Assembly (NCBI GenBank): GCA_932294295.1
Contig: OW028575.1
Location: forward strand, 37,574,253-37,638,252
Length of the DNA: 64,000 bases
Direction: 5' to 3'
Origin: Alitta virens
Lineage: Eukaryota; Annelida; Polychaeta; Phyllodocida; Nereididae
The notes below the pieces were generated by a model. It made no database searches, was not told the DNA's origin, and saw only the letters and a list, made by a program, of their open reading frames with translations. Position 1 is the stretch's first letter; every line of letters begins with the position of its first letter. The position numbers and the translations under genes were made by a program. Shown here in pieces: positions 11,346 to 23,462 of the stretch.

Positions 11346-13550
11346 GGGTCAACCAATCCTTGAATCCTGGATGGATTTAAGTTTACAAGTCACGATTATA
11401 GTCAATTATCGAAATTATTACAGCAATCATTAACAGGGGTACTTTGAAAGATTTCAATGTTTTCATGATGCTGAATGGGATGGTATTATATATCAAACTA
11501 TCACAAATAGCCACGTATTAAAAATGACCTGATTAACCCATTTATTGTGATAGCAAAAAAAGGTCAAATAAAGTGGCTCTGAAGCCTACACATCAAAAAC
11601 CATTGTATGATGAACAGCACTCTTTCACATATATATGATACAGCAATTTTATGACCAGCAGTCTTTCTTGAAAAGTCATTGCTAATAATTCTGAGCAAAG
11701 TTTTCTAGCTGTCCAAAATATTAGTCTTAATTATGTTTATGTTAAAGTATACATGAAATATGATTCAAAGATGCTGTTCTGATTATATCAAAACACTGTA
11801 AAACATAATTTACACATTTTTTACCACGCCAATCTCAATCTCAAATAATAAATTATTTGCACTCACCATATTTTTATGCATAAAACAAAATACGCTACAG
11901 ACTAAAGTTGAAAAAAAAGTGTTTTCCCTATTATCCAAAATCATTGCTGTGTTCCAACAATTAACTTATAAAGTGAGTCACAAAGACAGTATAAGTAAGT
12001 TTGGCAAAAAATCTGTCTAGTGTATACCCTATATTGGCTTGTTTGGAATTCAGGGCTTCTAATTCTTGGTGCAAGACAGGTGGACAGGTTGTGGTGGCTT
12101 TAATGGAATTCGCCATTAGCCACTGTCACCGCTAAAACGCCCACAGAATTTTGTTTAGAATCTCCGTTGAGAGTATTTGTTTCATCCTATTAGTCTTAAA
12201 TGACCTTTTGAGAGCTTGGGTTCCTGAATGACCCAGAAATAATAGGTTGCCAGTTAATGGCCAAGTTCGTGGGGCGTATATATGGGGAAGGATTTGGGAA
12301 TCAGAACCCCCCCCCCTCCCCCCCCAAAAAAAAGAAACAACAACAAACAAATCAACCCTGATGTACACCGCCGTTCAGTGGTACAAAACCAATTTGGTCA
12401 CTGTGTTTATGCTAAAGTGGTCTTATATTTTTGGATATTATAGTAAAATTATAGGGTCTAAGAGTCACACCCCCTCCCCCCTTGAGTACTAAAACCCTCC
12501 CATAGCCTACATGCTATGTGTATGTGTAGGCCTTTATAATACTATATAATCAAGTAATTAATAAATACCTGTGCAACCCCTCGTTTTGTTTGGAAATGTT
12601 TGCCAAGTCAAACCCTCCCCAATTTATAGCAACATTTTTGGCTACGCAGAAACTGGGCCTATTACCTGCTGTTGATTGATGATGCATTTGGTTTTCCATG
12701 CAATTCATTGCTGTAAAAACACTCAATTTTAAGACGTGAAAAAAAAAAAATGCAATGGAAATACACTGTCACCATCATAGCAATCACAGTTACCTTTTAT
12801 TCCAGAAGAATGCTCATACACTGTTTATCAGGATGTGATCCTTGTGGTTTCCTATGGTAACAGCAGATAAATCGTACGTCAAGCCTGAGCTTCCTGAAGG
12901 CCTAAACCTTCAGATGTTTAATTTCAACAATTTTATCACCAGACAATAATGGCGGGTTCGTTGGTGTGTTGTTAAGGATGTTTTTTTTTTAAATCTTTCT
13001 CTGAAATGTAACATGACATCCATGCCTAGCTAATTAGTCTGATTAGCATGTTAATTGCAGTTCCATCTAAGCTCTGTTAGATCTGTGAAAGGTACACGAT
13101 AGATATAATCTCACAAGGCTCAATGAAACCCGATGGCCAATTACCAACAACCACTAAATTTACTATTCTTAACTTTGCTGCTTATACCACAGTGTGAATG
13201 CTTGACAATTAAGGTCAGTGTTTCTGATACGTTCCATGGTAATTTCTGGTGTTTTCTGCGACCATGACAAACGGCCATGAAGCAAGCAGAAATTATATTT
13301 ATAGGTGTTTTTATTAGTCTGACAAATTTGGCTTAACTTGTTGCTGACAATTCCACTGCTTCGTGTTTTGGGACCATAATTTTGATGCTAGCACAAGGTG
13401 ATCTTAATGGCGAAGCCCTATTGTAGGATACATATAATTATTCAATTATCACTGCCTTAGGCTATGAACATTTTGAGGATCATCATCTTCTCTGGGCAGA
13501 AGACAGTTGCTGTAGGTCGTTGTCATGCAAGTATGGTATAATATTATTTC
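11346..13550. other. No gene seen; polyC and polyA tracts
   Basis: AT-rich DNA without a supported gene. A C-rich run lies at about 12306-12325, with other C-rich pieces near 12470. Confidence 0.45.
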
Positions 13551-13554
13551 GTTG

Positions 13555-13775
13555 TATTGTTTTGTATTGTATGTAAGCTACTGGTCTGAAGTTTAGCCAG
13601 CTGACATGATCAGCCCCCAGAGGCAGATGTAATGATGAGATGATAAAGCTAGGAGTCAACACCATGTTCGACATTTACCATGGATGGGTCATTTTAGTGC
13701 CACAACATAAACACCGAGTACAAGGCACCGTCAAGGAGACGTCTCATGCCACCAACATTTAGCTGAAATACAGCC
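13555..13775 (-). mobile_element. SINE-1 copy
   Basis: The reverse complement of the family: a type I tail at the low-coordinate end (CTGGTCTGAAGTTTAGCCAG) and the central domain (CACCGAGTACAAGGCACCGT, then AGACGTCTCATGCC) toward 13750. It is diverged and has no clear head. Confidence 0.7.
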
Positions 13776-14937
13776 GAATCCTGAACCTTTAAAAACACTA
13801 AGCCACATATGCGGTTCCTTAGAGCAGACGGAATGCTTACTATAATTAACATCATTAATTTCAAAAGCTAAACTTGCAGACCTGTACACTTTGTAAATGT
13901 ACCAAGTGCTCAACCTAAACAGTCCTAATGCTCCACCCAATAACAATTGTAGCCCTAAAATGAACGTCCACAAATAACGGTTCATACCTCAGCAATGAAA
14001 ATATTTTGACGTTTTATTATCATTAGGCGACATATTTTTTTCCCCCCACAAAGAAGCAATCTTTAGCCCACCAAACCTAACCAATGACATGAAGGTTTCC
14101 CTTAATGGCTCCTCAAAATTGATGCTGTAATGCTGTCATGCTAACTTCAATAAAAAAAATCTGAGGCAAAGGCAACAGTTGATCAGTGCATACCTCTGCT
14201 GTTAGAGAGCAAAGTCACATTGATATTACGACAGAGATGTTCTACCTTCTTGCCAATACACCAATTTCTGTGATCATTTAACACTGACTGATTAAGCTTT
14301 GTATTGCGATCTCGCACTGCTAGTAATGAATGCAGAACTTCAGCAATGGACATTTTTATCCCCCCTTATTGTATTGGTGTACATCAGACGAAATAAAAAG
14401 AAAATAATATGCCGAGACAATCAAGAGCACCGGAGCAGGCTAATTGGCAGGGTTTACCTTGACCTTCAGTGTACTGGCAAAATATATATAGAAATTCAAT
14501 TTTGACAACTGCACTTTATATTCCCTAACCTACTGTAGACAGTCGCTTGCATAGAAAATACTTTCACACTCAAATTTTGCATCAATATCTTGCTCATTAA
14601 TGGGAGTGCAATTATTCCCACTATGAAACTGATACAATGAAAATAACCACTATGATTGTCAAAATAAAGAATTAAAACGATAAAAAATTCGACAAATGCA
14701 AAAAAAGAGTTTTCAAGGCTCATTCTCCATTATGGTGGGGAACAATGTCTTTGTCACTGATATCACATGTAATGTTTCTTGCATTTTACGGGTGTGGACC
14801 ACAAAATACGTTCATATTAATATATATTTCTATAATATTCTTAATGGTTTAATCGTTGTACAGCACGTAATACCCATGCCAGAAAATTAATAGCATGCAT
14901 ATGACCATCATACGGCAGCAATATCTTGCCAGATTAT
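13776..14937. other. No gene seen; one tail module
   Basis: No supported gene. Positions 14411-14480 carry the GAGACAATCAAGAGCA module with TGTACTGGCAAAATATATAT after it, another copy of the tail piece seen at 1966. Confidence 0.45.
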
Positions 14938-15028
14938 AGATGGATAGATAGATAGATAGATAGATAGACAGATAGATAGGTAGATAGATAGATAGATAGA
15001 TACACACATAGATAGATAGATAGATATA
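14938..15028. repeat. GATA microsatellite at a SINE 3' end
   Basis: A (GATA)n array with a CACACATA interruption. It abuts the 3' end of the minus-strand SINE-1 copy that follows, so it is the element's ATCT-type tail grown into a microsatellite. Confidence 0.9.
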
Positions 15029-15322
15029 GATGTGGAAAGTGCAGCCCTCTAAGGCAAGTTCTTGCCACTATCGAGGGTTGATTGATGAGGTGAGAGAGAG
15101 AGGAGGAGTCCACCCATGTTACACATTTACCCCATGGATGGGATCTTTTACTTGCCTAAGCATAGACACTGAGTACAAGAAACCGCCAATTTAACGTCTC
15201 ATCCGAACGTCATCAAACTGGGATGATGCTCATGAAAGGTTGCAAAGGCCTGGGATTGAACCTGGGTCCTTCAGAGAAGCAGGTGAGCGTCTTACCACTA
15301 GACCAGCCAGCTCCCATACTAC
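15029..15322 (-). mobile_element. SINE-1, full length, type II tail
   Basis: On the minus strand the element begins with a clear tRNA-like head: A-box GCTGGTCTAGTGGTAAG and B-box CCAGGTTCAATCCCAGG. The central domain follows (GATGAGACGTTAAATTGGCG, then TCTATGCTTAGGCAAGTAAA, then CATGGGGTAAATGTGTAAC). The type II tail (GGCAAGAACTTGCCTTAGAG, then GGCTGCACTTTCC) runs directly into the ATCT/GATA array at 14938-15028. It is about 290 bp without the array and is the best intact copy in the window. Confidence 0.88.
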
Positions 15323-16780
15323 TAAAACCAGAAGACGTCTTTTTAGTTCAATCAATGCTATCATGTGCATTTTTTTCAAGGAATTTATCTAGGTTTTCTT
15401 TTACCTTTGGCTAGTTGCATTTGCCAAGAATGATGAAAATACAACATTTAAACATCTGAATAGAAATTTTAAGGTGTAAACACCACAATTTCCTTTTAAC
15501 AATCAATCACGGTAATCTCCTTATCTTCAAGATTTACCTAATCCAATAACACATCGACTCCTTCTGCAATATTTGGATTAATTCTGCCACATCAAATCAG
15601 CATCAAATGCCCACTCCTGTCAATTTCCATCACTGTTCTACCTGTCTCACCAAGTGGCCCATAAATAGCAGTCTGACGTCAGTGAAGCTAATAACGATAT
15701 ACTCACAGAAACATAATATAACAGCTTCGAAGTCGATCCTGTGCTCACTCCTCAGTGTTGATAAGGGCAATCATAGGCTCTGGCTTTTGGTATTACTGGA
15801 AAAGATAAGAAAAGCATTATTTAGGAAACGCCCATGAAATGACAATACATATGCCTTCCTGAGGCTGGTTAGACAATGTAAGTTACAAAGGAACAGGTAG
15901 TATCTCAAGCATGAAGGTACTTGTGCTGGTGGGGTATTTGTTGCTGTTGTGTTCATGATGGAGATTCTCTGGTGCATGGCCTAATGGTTAACCATCCAAA
16001 GTCAACCATTTCAATTTGATGGTCCTGCATTCAAACATAGTACAATTGGACTCATTTAGGGTCCAAATTTTGATATTAATAAGTCAAATGTTGTAAAATG
16101 AATGCATTTTCCAAGCATACTCTATATAAATAATTATGGGTCAGACTTTTTAACGAAAGTTAATTAGCCTAAACAGTAATGAGGTACAACAAGGAGACGC
16201 TTGTTACCCAGCATTAATGACCCTAATGATTATTTAGCTATTTAGTGCTTGCAAATGACAGCAATGTTGTGGTCTAGATATCATTGGGATAGTCTACTGA
16301 ATGAAATCAGCTAGATTCTATCTGTGGTGTTCCTTTTGACTTGAAAAGCCTAATTTAAAAGTTCAATTGTCAAAGTGGTTAGTTGCAATGCTGTAAATTA
16401 CGATTATGCTAAAATGTGTAATCAATCAAATTCGTGGCATGTTATCCTAGACATTCTTAGCAAAAGTGGAAATTTAATCCAGCAAATTAAAAACTTTCAA
16501 CAACGGACATGAAGAACATACTTGTGAAGTTGATTATATGATTAAATTACATGCCTTGAAATTAAAGCATTTTAAGAGATAAAATCAGGATGAAACTTTT
16601 CAAAGTTCGATGATTGATCATGCTGCACTTAAAATGCTTGAATCGAATAAATATAAAAGTGCCCTGTGAACATGTTGAATCTAAGGTGCCTTATCCCATG
16701 CTGAAATGCTGAAGACAGAAAATGTGGTGGAATACTAATCAAACTTTTGTCTTTTAATAAAGCACAGTCTGTTACAGTAG
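15323..16780. other. No gene seen; tRNA-like relic near 15970
   Basis: No supported gene. At 15970-16045 the sequence GGTGCATGGCCTAATGGTTA and, about 45 bp later, GGTCCTGCATTCAAACAT resemble the A and B boxes of a tRNA-type SINE head. It is decayed and not a functional tRNA. Confidence 0.35.
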
Positions 16781-16928
16781 GGGGCCTAGCTCAATGGTAG
16801 CACACTGGGCCTGCCAACCACTGGGTCACAGACCATTCGATTCCTGGTCGAGCCTAAGTTGGATGGCTGTTTCATCAATCATCTCATTGCCATGGTCCCT
16901 GCCTGTCCTAATTAGCCCAACAGGTGCC
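16781..16928 (+). mobile_element. SINE-2 copy (tRNA-derived)
   Basis: The head GGGGCCTAGCTCAATGGTAG is almost a tRNA A-box arm, and a B-box-like CATTCGATTCCTGG follows at about the right distance. The body has GATGGCTGTTTCATC, CTCATTGCCATGGTCCCTGC and CTGTCCTAATTAGCC. Opposite-strand copies lie at 34312, 39174 and 61622. The usual 3' end is replaced by an ACC/CAC repeat. Confidence 0.82.
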
Positions 16929-16967
16929 ATCACCATCACCACCACCACCACCACTACCACCACCACC
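16929..16967. repeat. CAC trinucleotide repeat
   Basis: A (CAC)n run of about 39 bp directly after the SINE-2 copy. Confidence 0.9.
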
Positions 16968-16989
16968 GTGCATTAGGGCACAAGGTTAC

Positions 16990-17110
16990 ACCAAGATAGC
17001 ATTCAAAATCGTTTTAACGTCGGCGTGATGTCGGCGACGTTGATACGATGTTGTAACAACAGTGGCCTACATGGAAACGATGCTGGGCTGATTTGGAATG
17101 CTATCTGGGT
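16990..17110. mobile_element. MITE of the CCCAGATAGCATTCC family
   Basis: The ends CCAAGATAGCATTC and GGAATGCTATCTGGG are inverted repeats. The core is rich in CG and contains CGGCGACGTTGAT pieces shared with 19393-19500. TA dinucleotides lie next to the outer ends, as in Tc1/mariner-type MITEs. Confidence 0.7.
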
Positions 17111-17139
17111 ATCCACTTGAGCAGAATGCACTAACTTTT

Positions 17140-17290
17140 ATTTCTTTCAAATAACTGATCACCAATTCTTTACATTCAAATAACAATTCTTACCATTTTC
17201 TTTATTTTGGTCTTAGCAACCTTTTTTCAAGTATAGTTTAGTGCAATTCATGACATCTTGCTGCAGGATATGTAAACTTTCGGGCCAAGC
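17140..17290. repeat. Dispersed repeat related to 6730-6891
   Basis: TTCATGACATCTTGCTGCAGG and the ending GTAAACTTTCGGGCC match the right half of the candidate MITE at 6681-6891. Confidence 0.4.
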
Positions 17291-17699
17291 TTAATGTGCA
17301 AAGAAATTTATTTTTCCATTGTTCTCATAACACATATTATCTATGTATGCTATATTCTGTAATTGTAAAATGTAACCAGTTTTAGAGTGGTAGATAAGCC
17401 CAAGAGGGCTGGGGATATATGTTATGTACCCAACACTATATAGAAATGAAATACTCATATACACGAACTATTGAAATAATCCCAGGAAATGATTGCCAGT
17501 TATATGCAATCTATGTGAACCAACAAATCACACACCAGTTTGTTGGTAATTATTCCTCACACCTTTCCAGGAGCTGATTAATTATCTTTTCACCAACACA
17601 CCTGAACATAATCAAGATAGCACAATAAAACAGAGTCTCAGAAACTAACAGTGTACAAGGCTGCATAACTGATGGTGATAATTAATTTACAATGCATTT

Positions 17700-17875
17700 T
17701 ATTGTGTTCATGCTACTGGGCTGAAGCTCAGTCATTTTATATGACATGCTGCCAGAGGCAGACATAATGATGAGATTATAAGGCTTGTAGGCCACATTAA
17801 GTTTCACATTCACCCCATGGGCGGGGCCTCACACTTGACCAACCATAGCCACCGAGTACCACGTTACTATGAATC
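17700..17875 (-). mobile_element. SINE-1 copy, diverged
   Basis: The reverse complement of a type I tail (GGGCTGAAGCTCAGTC, then GCCAGAGGCAGACATAATGA) followed by part of the central domain (TTCACCCCATGGGCGGG, then CCACCGAGTACCACG). No head. Confidence 0.7.
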
Positions 17876-19392
17876 CTAAAACCAAGGTAGTCGTAACACT
17901 GGTACTTTTTTTTTTTTTTTTTGACAGTTATCACTTTTTGTTTGTTGGAATTATTGGTGTGGATTCAAAATCCAGATTTCTTTAATTAATATTTTATGGT
18001 TTTAGTTGCGAAAAAACTGCACACTAGTCTACAGCGGAATAACAAGCACGTTTGTAATGGAAGCTGGTTTATAATGAGGTCAATTAGGTCATTGCCCAGC
18101 AATGGATTGTTTGTCTTTCTTTTAAACCAAACCCGGAAATAGCCAAACGTTCGATTGAGAAGTTTGAACAATACTTTTGATAGTCCCCAATGGTTCGTTG
18201 TAAGCGGGGGCCAGACTGTATTAATTTTACTCAGTTTTCCAACGAATCGCATGAATTGGTAAATAGATTTGAAAGGATAAATGTAGATATGAAAGGATAA
18301 AATGTACATGACAACTAATTATTAAGGTATAACATTGTGAAGCAAGCTTTCCTTATTCTATATTACATAATACATAGCTACTAAAGTCTAACATGGTATA
18401 TTTCCTGTCAAATGCCAGAATACTGACTTCTCAATTCCGTTCTGTGCAAGTTGCATGAAAGTCCATCAGGAAGAAGCACTTATTGCCCACAGAATGAACG
18501 ACAATCTAGCGTGTCTCAAGTTTGTAAGACGTTTCTTAAATGCAGAAAATTGCATGCCAGGAAAAGCCATTTTGTCTTCATCTAATTTGATGATCTGACA
18601 ACAGTATCTGTCTTGCAGCCAATGTGGTCCACCTAAACTATTCAACGGAAACAGATATCTTTGGCTGAAACTAGCAAGTAGCAATGTCAGCAGAGAGAAT
18701 TGCAATCATTACACAGGAAACCGACTGAATTGTGAAATGATGAGGACGAATTATGTATGATTATCTGGTATTCTTCATGCAAGATACAAAGCACTATCAT
18801 CGTGGGTCTTCAAATGGCATCTGACGTCTTTTCGGGTGACAAATTAGGCTAATTTGGCTGTCTCAAGAGTAGCCAAATGACAGATGAAATTTGCCAAACT
18901 TTTTTTAATAACACTGACAATATGATGTTCTTTGTTAGCAACTGTCAATCATATGTCTTAAATCCTCTAGAGAGCCACAGGCCTAAAGAAAAGTCGTAAT
19001 TTCTGAATGTTATACAGTAGATATAATTATAATGTAAAGGGGGTTCCTCAGCAGTGATGACAAGATTATCTTGGAGGAGTTCCCCAGCTCTACAAGAGAA
19101 ATAGAGCAAATAAATGTGATCTGAATGTGGTCTGAAGCAGAGTCTGTAACGTATTAAATTAACTTAAAATCACTGAAAGCATAAATATCCTTCAAGTTAG
19201 GTCACAAATCCCAAAATGCAGCACTGACATGTCCAAGGGCCCACTGAGCATACCGACTAGATAAACATTAAATAAGAAAGATTTTGTTGTTAAATATTTG
19301 AAAAAATTAAGGTCTTTCCTACACGTACCTATGAGTGGACTATTGTATAGTAATTATAATTTGTCGTATTAACAACTTAAATACAACTAAAA
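17876..19392. other. No gene seen
   Basis: No supported gene; a T-run lies near 17907-17923. Confidence 0.45.
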
Positions 19393-19500
19393 CCCAAATA
19401 GCATTCCAAATTGGGCCAGCGTCGTTTCTATGTTGGCCGCCGTCGGTACAACAATGCCAACATCGAGCCGACGTTGATACACTTTGGAATGCTATCTGGG
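19393..19500. mobile_element. MITE of the CCCAGATAGCATTCC family
   Basis: The ends CCCAAATAGCATTCCAAA and TTTGGAATGCTATCTGGG are inverted repeats 108 bp apart end to end. The core holds GGGCCAGCGTCG and GAGCCGACGTTGATAC, shared with 16990-17110. Confidence 0.78.
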
Positions 19501-22500
19501 AAGGATATAATTCAATGTATCAGGTGAACGAAAAACTTAAGTTTGGTAATTACAATATGTAGGTCTAGACACAGAGGTACATTTCAAGTGCACAGACTGC
19601 CCCAACCACTTGAAGCAGGATTTGGTCTTTAATCTTGCAATCTAACTTAAGAGCAGAAGGATCAGCCAGGGCAATGGAATCAGATGGAGAGGATCAAGGG
19701 TGTTAGAGTATTGATCTTTTCCTTCAACATCTTTTGCACTTAACGCCCTTTGCACCACGTAATACCAAGAGATCCTTTGCACTCACTGACCCCCTGCACT
19801 TGCGGACAACTTTTCTCCTGATTGTATATCTACAGGTCAAAAAGTCTCCATTACTTTTTGTATAACATCAACAGGTCAAGCAGTGCAGATAGAGATGGAT
19901 TTTTACTTCCAAATTTGGTCTAATTAAGTGTTTAGTCAAATTCACTCCATTTACAAATTCAGGTGAGCTAAATTACTTACTACATTAAACACCAGGACCA
20001 GTTCCAACATGAGTCTTTCTCAACTTCCAGGACAGAATACTGCCAATTATAGAGAATTTCCTGCAATTATAGCCATCACAATCCATAGCCAGCTCCCATT
20101 TACAACTGGAATGGAGCAAAGAAGAGCTGTTCAGTTTCTACAAGTCATCGTGGAGGGCTGGAGGCCTTAACCCAAATCGCTGTTGTTGGCATGGTTTGTT
20201 TTTTGGTATTTTTACTCTGATTAATATAACCGTCTGTGTGGACAGTAGGTTCAAATATAATTATGCAACATTATAGTTCAATAAATTCTGATTATTGAAG
20301 GGATCAATGCAATGCAAATGGTTTTTATCAATTTGTTGTATGTCAAATGTTAAAGTATGCTCAGGACTGCCACAAAGCTATACAGTAATGCAGGTTCCAG
20401 GAAGGGACCTTGTGGCACTCTTTGTCAGAAACCATATGAACTGTTAATATTTGGGTCACTGATAATCATGAGTGCTTGAAATTACTTCCAGTGACCAAAC
20501 ATTTGAAGTTAGTTCCTGTGTTTGTTAATGTGCAAATAAATCACAGGTGACATTGTAAAAATGCTATTTTAGATTTCAGAGGAATGTATTTGCTACTGTG
20601 CTGCAGTTAAACCAATGGACAGTCAATGAAAAGCTCTGTACATCATTCTTTATGATAAGCACAGCATAAAACTATCGTTCTTAACCACAAAACTCAGCAG
20701 AAGGCATTTATACTTGGCCTTGGGAGCCATCTATTTCATTCTGAGCACCGCTTGTATCATTAAAAGTTGACAGGCAGGGTCATGTAGTTCCTGAAATTCT
20801 GGACCACCACCATTCATCAATCAGAAGGAAACAGTTTTTGAGACCATACGTCTTTACACCGCCCCAGTAAATCTATTGCTAATGGACTACCTAGAAGTAA
20901 AGAAGGAAGGAAGGAATTAAACTTGCAACAAGAAGCCATATATAGCTACAAAGAGGACCTAAATAAAATGTTGGGCAGCTTTTTGAGACGAACCATGATC
21001 TGAGATAAAACGAAAAACGTAGATACAAATAGGCCAACCCATGAGTTAACACCCAAGACTCAAGATGGTTTATTCGTCTGTTATGTGACATATATACATA
21101 TAAAAATAACCTATATAAATATAAATAGCCCATTAATAAACAACATGATCGCAACAGACCAGGAGGATAGCTCTAACCCAGTTATCTGCCACTGAGCCTA
21201 ACAACCTAGTTATTGGTCCAACAAGGAAGCTGCACATACATTTTAAGTTCTTTTATTTAATTTCAAGGCGTTATAAGTTATAAAACAAGTCTACATTTAA
21301 ATACAATTAACTAGTGTTGAAATAAGCTTCCTGATTCAGATGAGTTGACTGTTCAATGTCTCCACATTGAAAGATTTGGCTGTTCAATGACTGTTAGAAA
21401 GCCTCTGTAATCGATGTTATGCATTGTAGTCACATGTGGGATAACTTCGATTATTTGCATGTCTAATATGGCCCACCCATGCAGTTACCAAAATATGACT
21501 ATAGAACTTACTTCATTCAAATAGACCTCGATAGTTTAATGTGGTCTAAATTGGTAGTTGTTAGTCATGAGTACAAACATATCTTATTTGGTAGACATTT
21601 CTGCTCTTTGTGGTCTGCATGTTTTTCTGTGCCTGGCTTGGTTTGGCTCGTTGTTTTTTCTCATAGTTCTCTGGATATCTATAGTTGAACGTTCTTGATG
21701 AGTATTTTACTGTATCTACACTTAACTTTCTGTGGTAGAATTACTACGGGCATAATTCGGGAGTTATCTTGTTCGTGAGATGGCCATCAGAAGAGATTCA
21801 ATTTTAATTTCCATCCGAGTAATCTCGCTATTACAGGAAAATACAGCCGCTGTTTAAAAAAAAACATTTTTCCACAATATTAGAAAGTTCTCTGGTGCCA
21901 TCAATCTCATTTCACTGCTGAAAGCTCTGGAGGAAATGTTTTAGACCTGAGAGCTTAAGCTTGTCAGTGGAAGTCTTAGATTTGGAAGAATGGCCAGAGC
22001 CTCCACGTCCCAGAACACACAGCCACAAATGGAAAAAGGAAAGACTCAGCTAAAAGCAGGCAGGCTTATAGACAACGTTGTGTTAAGAAAGTCAATTCTA
22101 AGCCCACTAGGCAATACTGAGCAATACTAAGCAGCTAAGCAATACTCAGAATAGCTTGTTTTGCTTTAAAATCACATCTCTGTCATCTATCTGCAAAAAA
22201 TGGGGGCTTTGGGGGGGGGGGGGATCTTTAACATGCACAATAATATACTTATTAATATACATTCATCTTTAAAAGGCCAATCAACATCTCTGACTATCGA
22301 AATGTATTAGGTATTACACAAGAAATAGTGAAAAGCTCTCTTTTTTAACAGACTAAAACTGACTGAAAACAGTACACCAGTATAAGAAATATTCTGGTCA
22401 AATGTTGTTTAATTTAAGATTGTTTTCTTATAGCGATTTATAAGAAACTTTTCCTGCTTCACAAATTTTTAAAAATTTCTTATTTCTTGTTTCATGAAAA

Positions 22501-22600
22501 TAATTTTTGGCCAGGAATCCAGTTATTTGGTGTCTGCATGCAAACCCCTCTTTTTCCCCAAGATCTGATAAACTAGGTTTGACAGGTTCGTCCTTTATGC
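19501..22600. other. No firm gene
   Basis: Mostly AT-rich DNA with no clear repeat. At 21922-22045 (minus) a short frame containing GHSSKSKTSTDKLKLSGLKH ends at a stop. It could be a terminal exon, but it does not join in frame to the candidate exon at 22619-22760 through any splice pair I can see. Confidence 0.35.
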
Positions 22601-22618
22601 ATGACAAGACATAATTAC

Positions 22619-22760
22619 CAATTGGTGAAGGGTTGCATCTCTGTCACCCTGACTAACTGCATCAGCACGTGCTGTTCCTGTCGCTGCATCTTTTGTTTCA
22701 GCAACTGTTGCTTCGACTCTTGCTCCTTTGCTTGGCTCAAATCATTTGCAGCAGAATTTT
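22619..22760 (-). CDS. Possible coiled-coil coding exon, unidentified
   Basis: On the minus strand a strong acceptor (TTTGTCTGCGTTTGTGCAG) is followed by a 142-bp open stretch and a donor-like ATTG|GTAATTATG. The encoded peptide is hydrophilic and helical, with KEQESKQQLLKQKMQRQEQH in the middle and MQPFTN at the end, unlike the low-complexity frames around it. If not spliced, it ends at a TAA two codons later. I cannot name the protein and see no convincing neighbouring exon; a pseudogene fragment is possible. Confidence 0.32.
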
Positions 22761-22859
22761 CTGCACAAACGCAGACAAAGACAATACTTACACGTGACTT
22801 TGAAATGGTTTGTTTTGTGTATAGGCTAACCACAGGTTGTACAACCAAGGTCTCAAAGT

Positions 22860-23065
22860 CTTCATGGTCTGTAGATTATTCAGCTTATATGACCAGCTAC
22901 CAGAGGCAGACGTTATAATGAGATGATATGCCTTTGTACTTCACGCCAAAATTAAAACATTTACTCCATTGGTGGGTCTTTTTATTGTCTAAGCACAGAC
23001 ACTGAGTACAAGGAATCTTCAATTTAATCTCATGCTAAAATGTAGCTCATGAAAAGTGTGCAGGC
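22860..23065 (-). mobile_element. SINE-1 copy
   Basis: The reverse complement of a type I tail (AGCTTATATGACCAGC, then CAGAGGCAGACGTTATAATG) and central domain (CAGACACTGAGTACAAGG, then TTTAATCTCATGC). The head is too diverged to see. Confidence 0.75.
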
Positions 23066-23116
23066 TGGGAATATAACGCAAAATCAAGGTCATTTTCTGT
23101 TTGACACTAATTACTA

Positions 23117-23460
23117 CCATTTCACTAACCACGCACACACAAGTTAATTTCATTTCAGTCTGATTGACTTGGGACGTCATGTTTTAACTTAATTTTATTG
23201 GCTAGTCGATTGACTTATGCAAATTTACCTACCCGACGTACCGGAGTGCTCTTCACCAATCACACCAGGCTGTTTTTCCTACTTATAAACCTAGATATGA
23301 GTGAAGAAGAAAGCTCGGTGTAGGTGGTTAGTGAAATGGCAATACGTAAGACCTGGATGTGTTACCTGTTGACAACCAATAAAATCAAATGAAAACATGA
23401 CGTACTCAGCCAATTAGACTGAAATTAAACTGACCTGTGTGTACGTGGTTAGTGAAATGG
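23117..23460. mobile_element. MITE with about 87-bp inverted ends
   Basis: The left arm (23117-23205, starting CCATTTCACTAACCACG) and right arm (23373-23460, ending CGTGGTTAGTGAAATGG) are inverted repeats at roughly 85% identity. Both contain GACGTCATGTTTT or its complement. An additional copy of GTGGTTAGTGAAATGGCA sits inside at 23324-23341, a direct repeat of 23445-23462. No coding capacity and no obvious target duplication. Confidence 0.75.
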
Positions 23461-23462
23461 CA

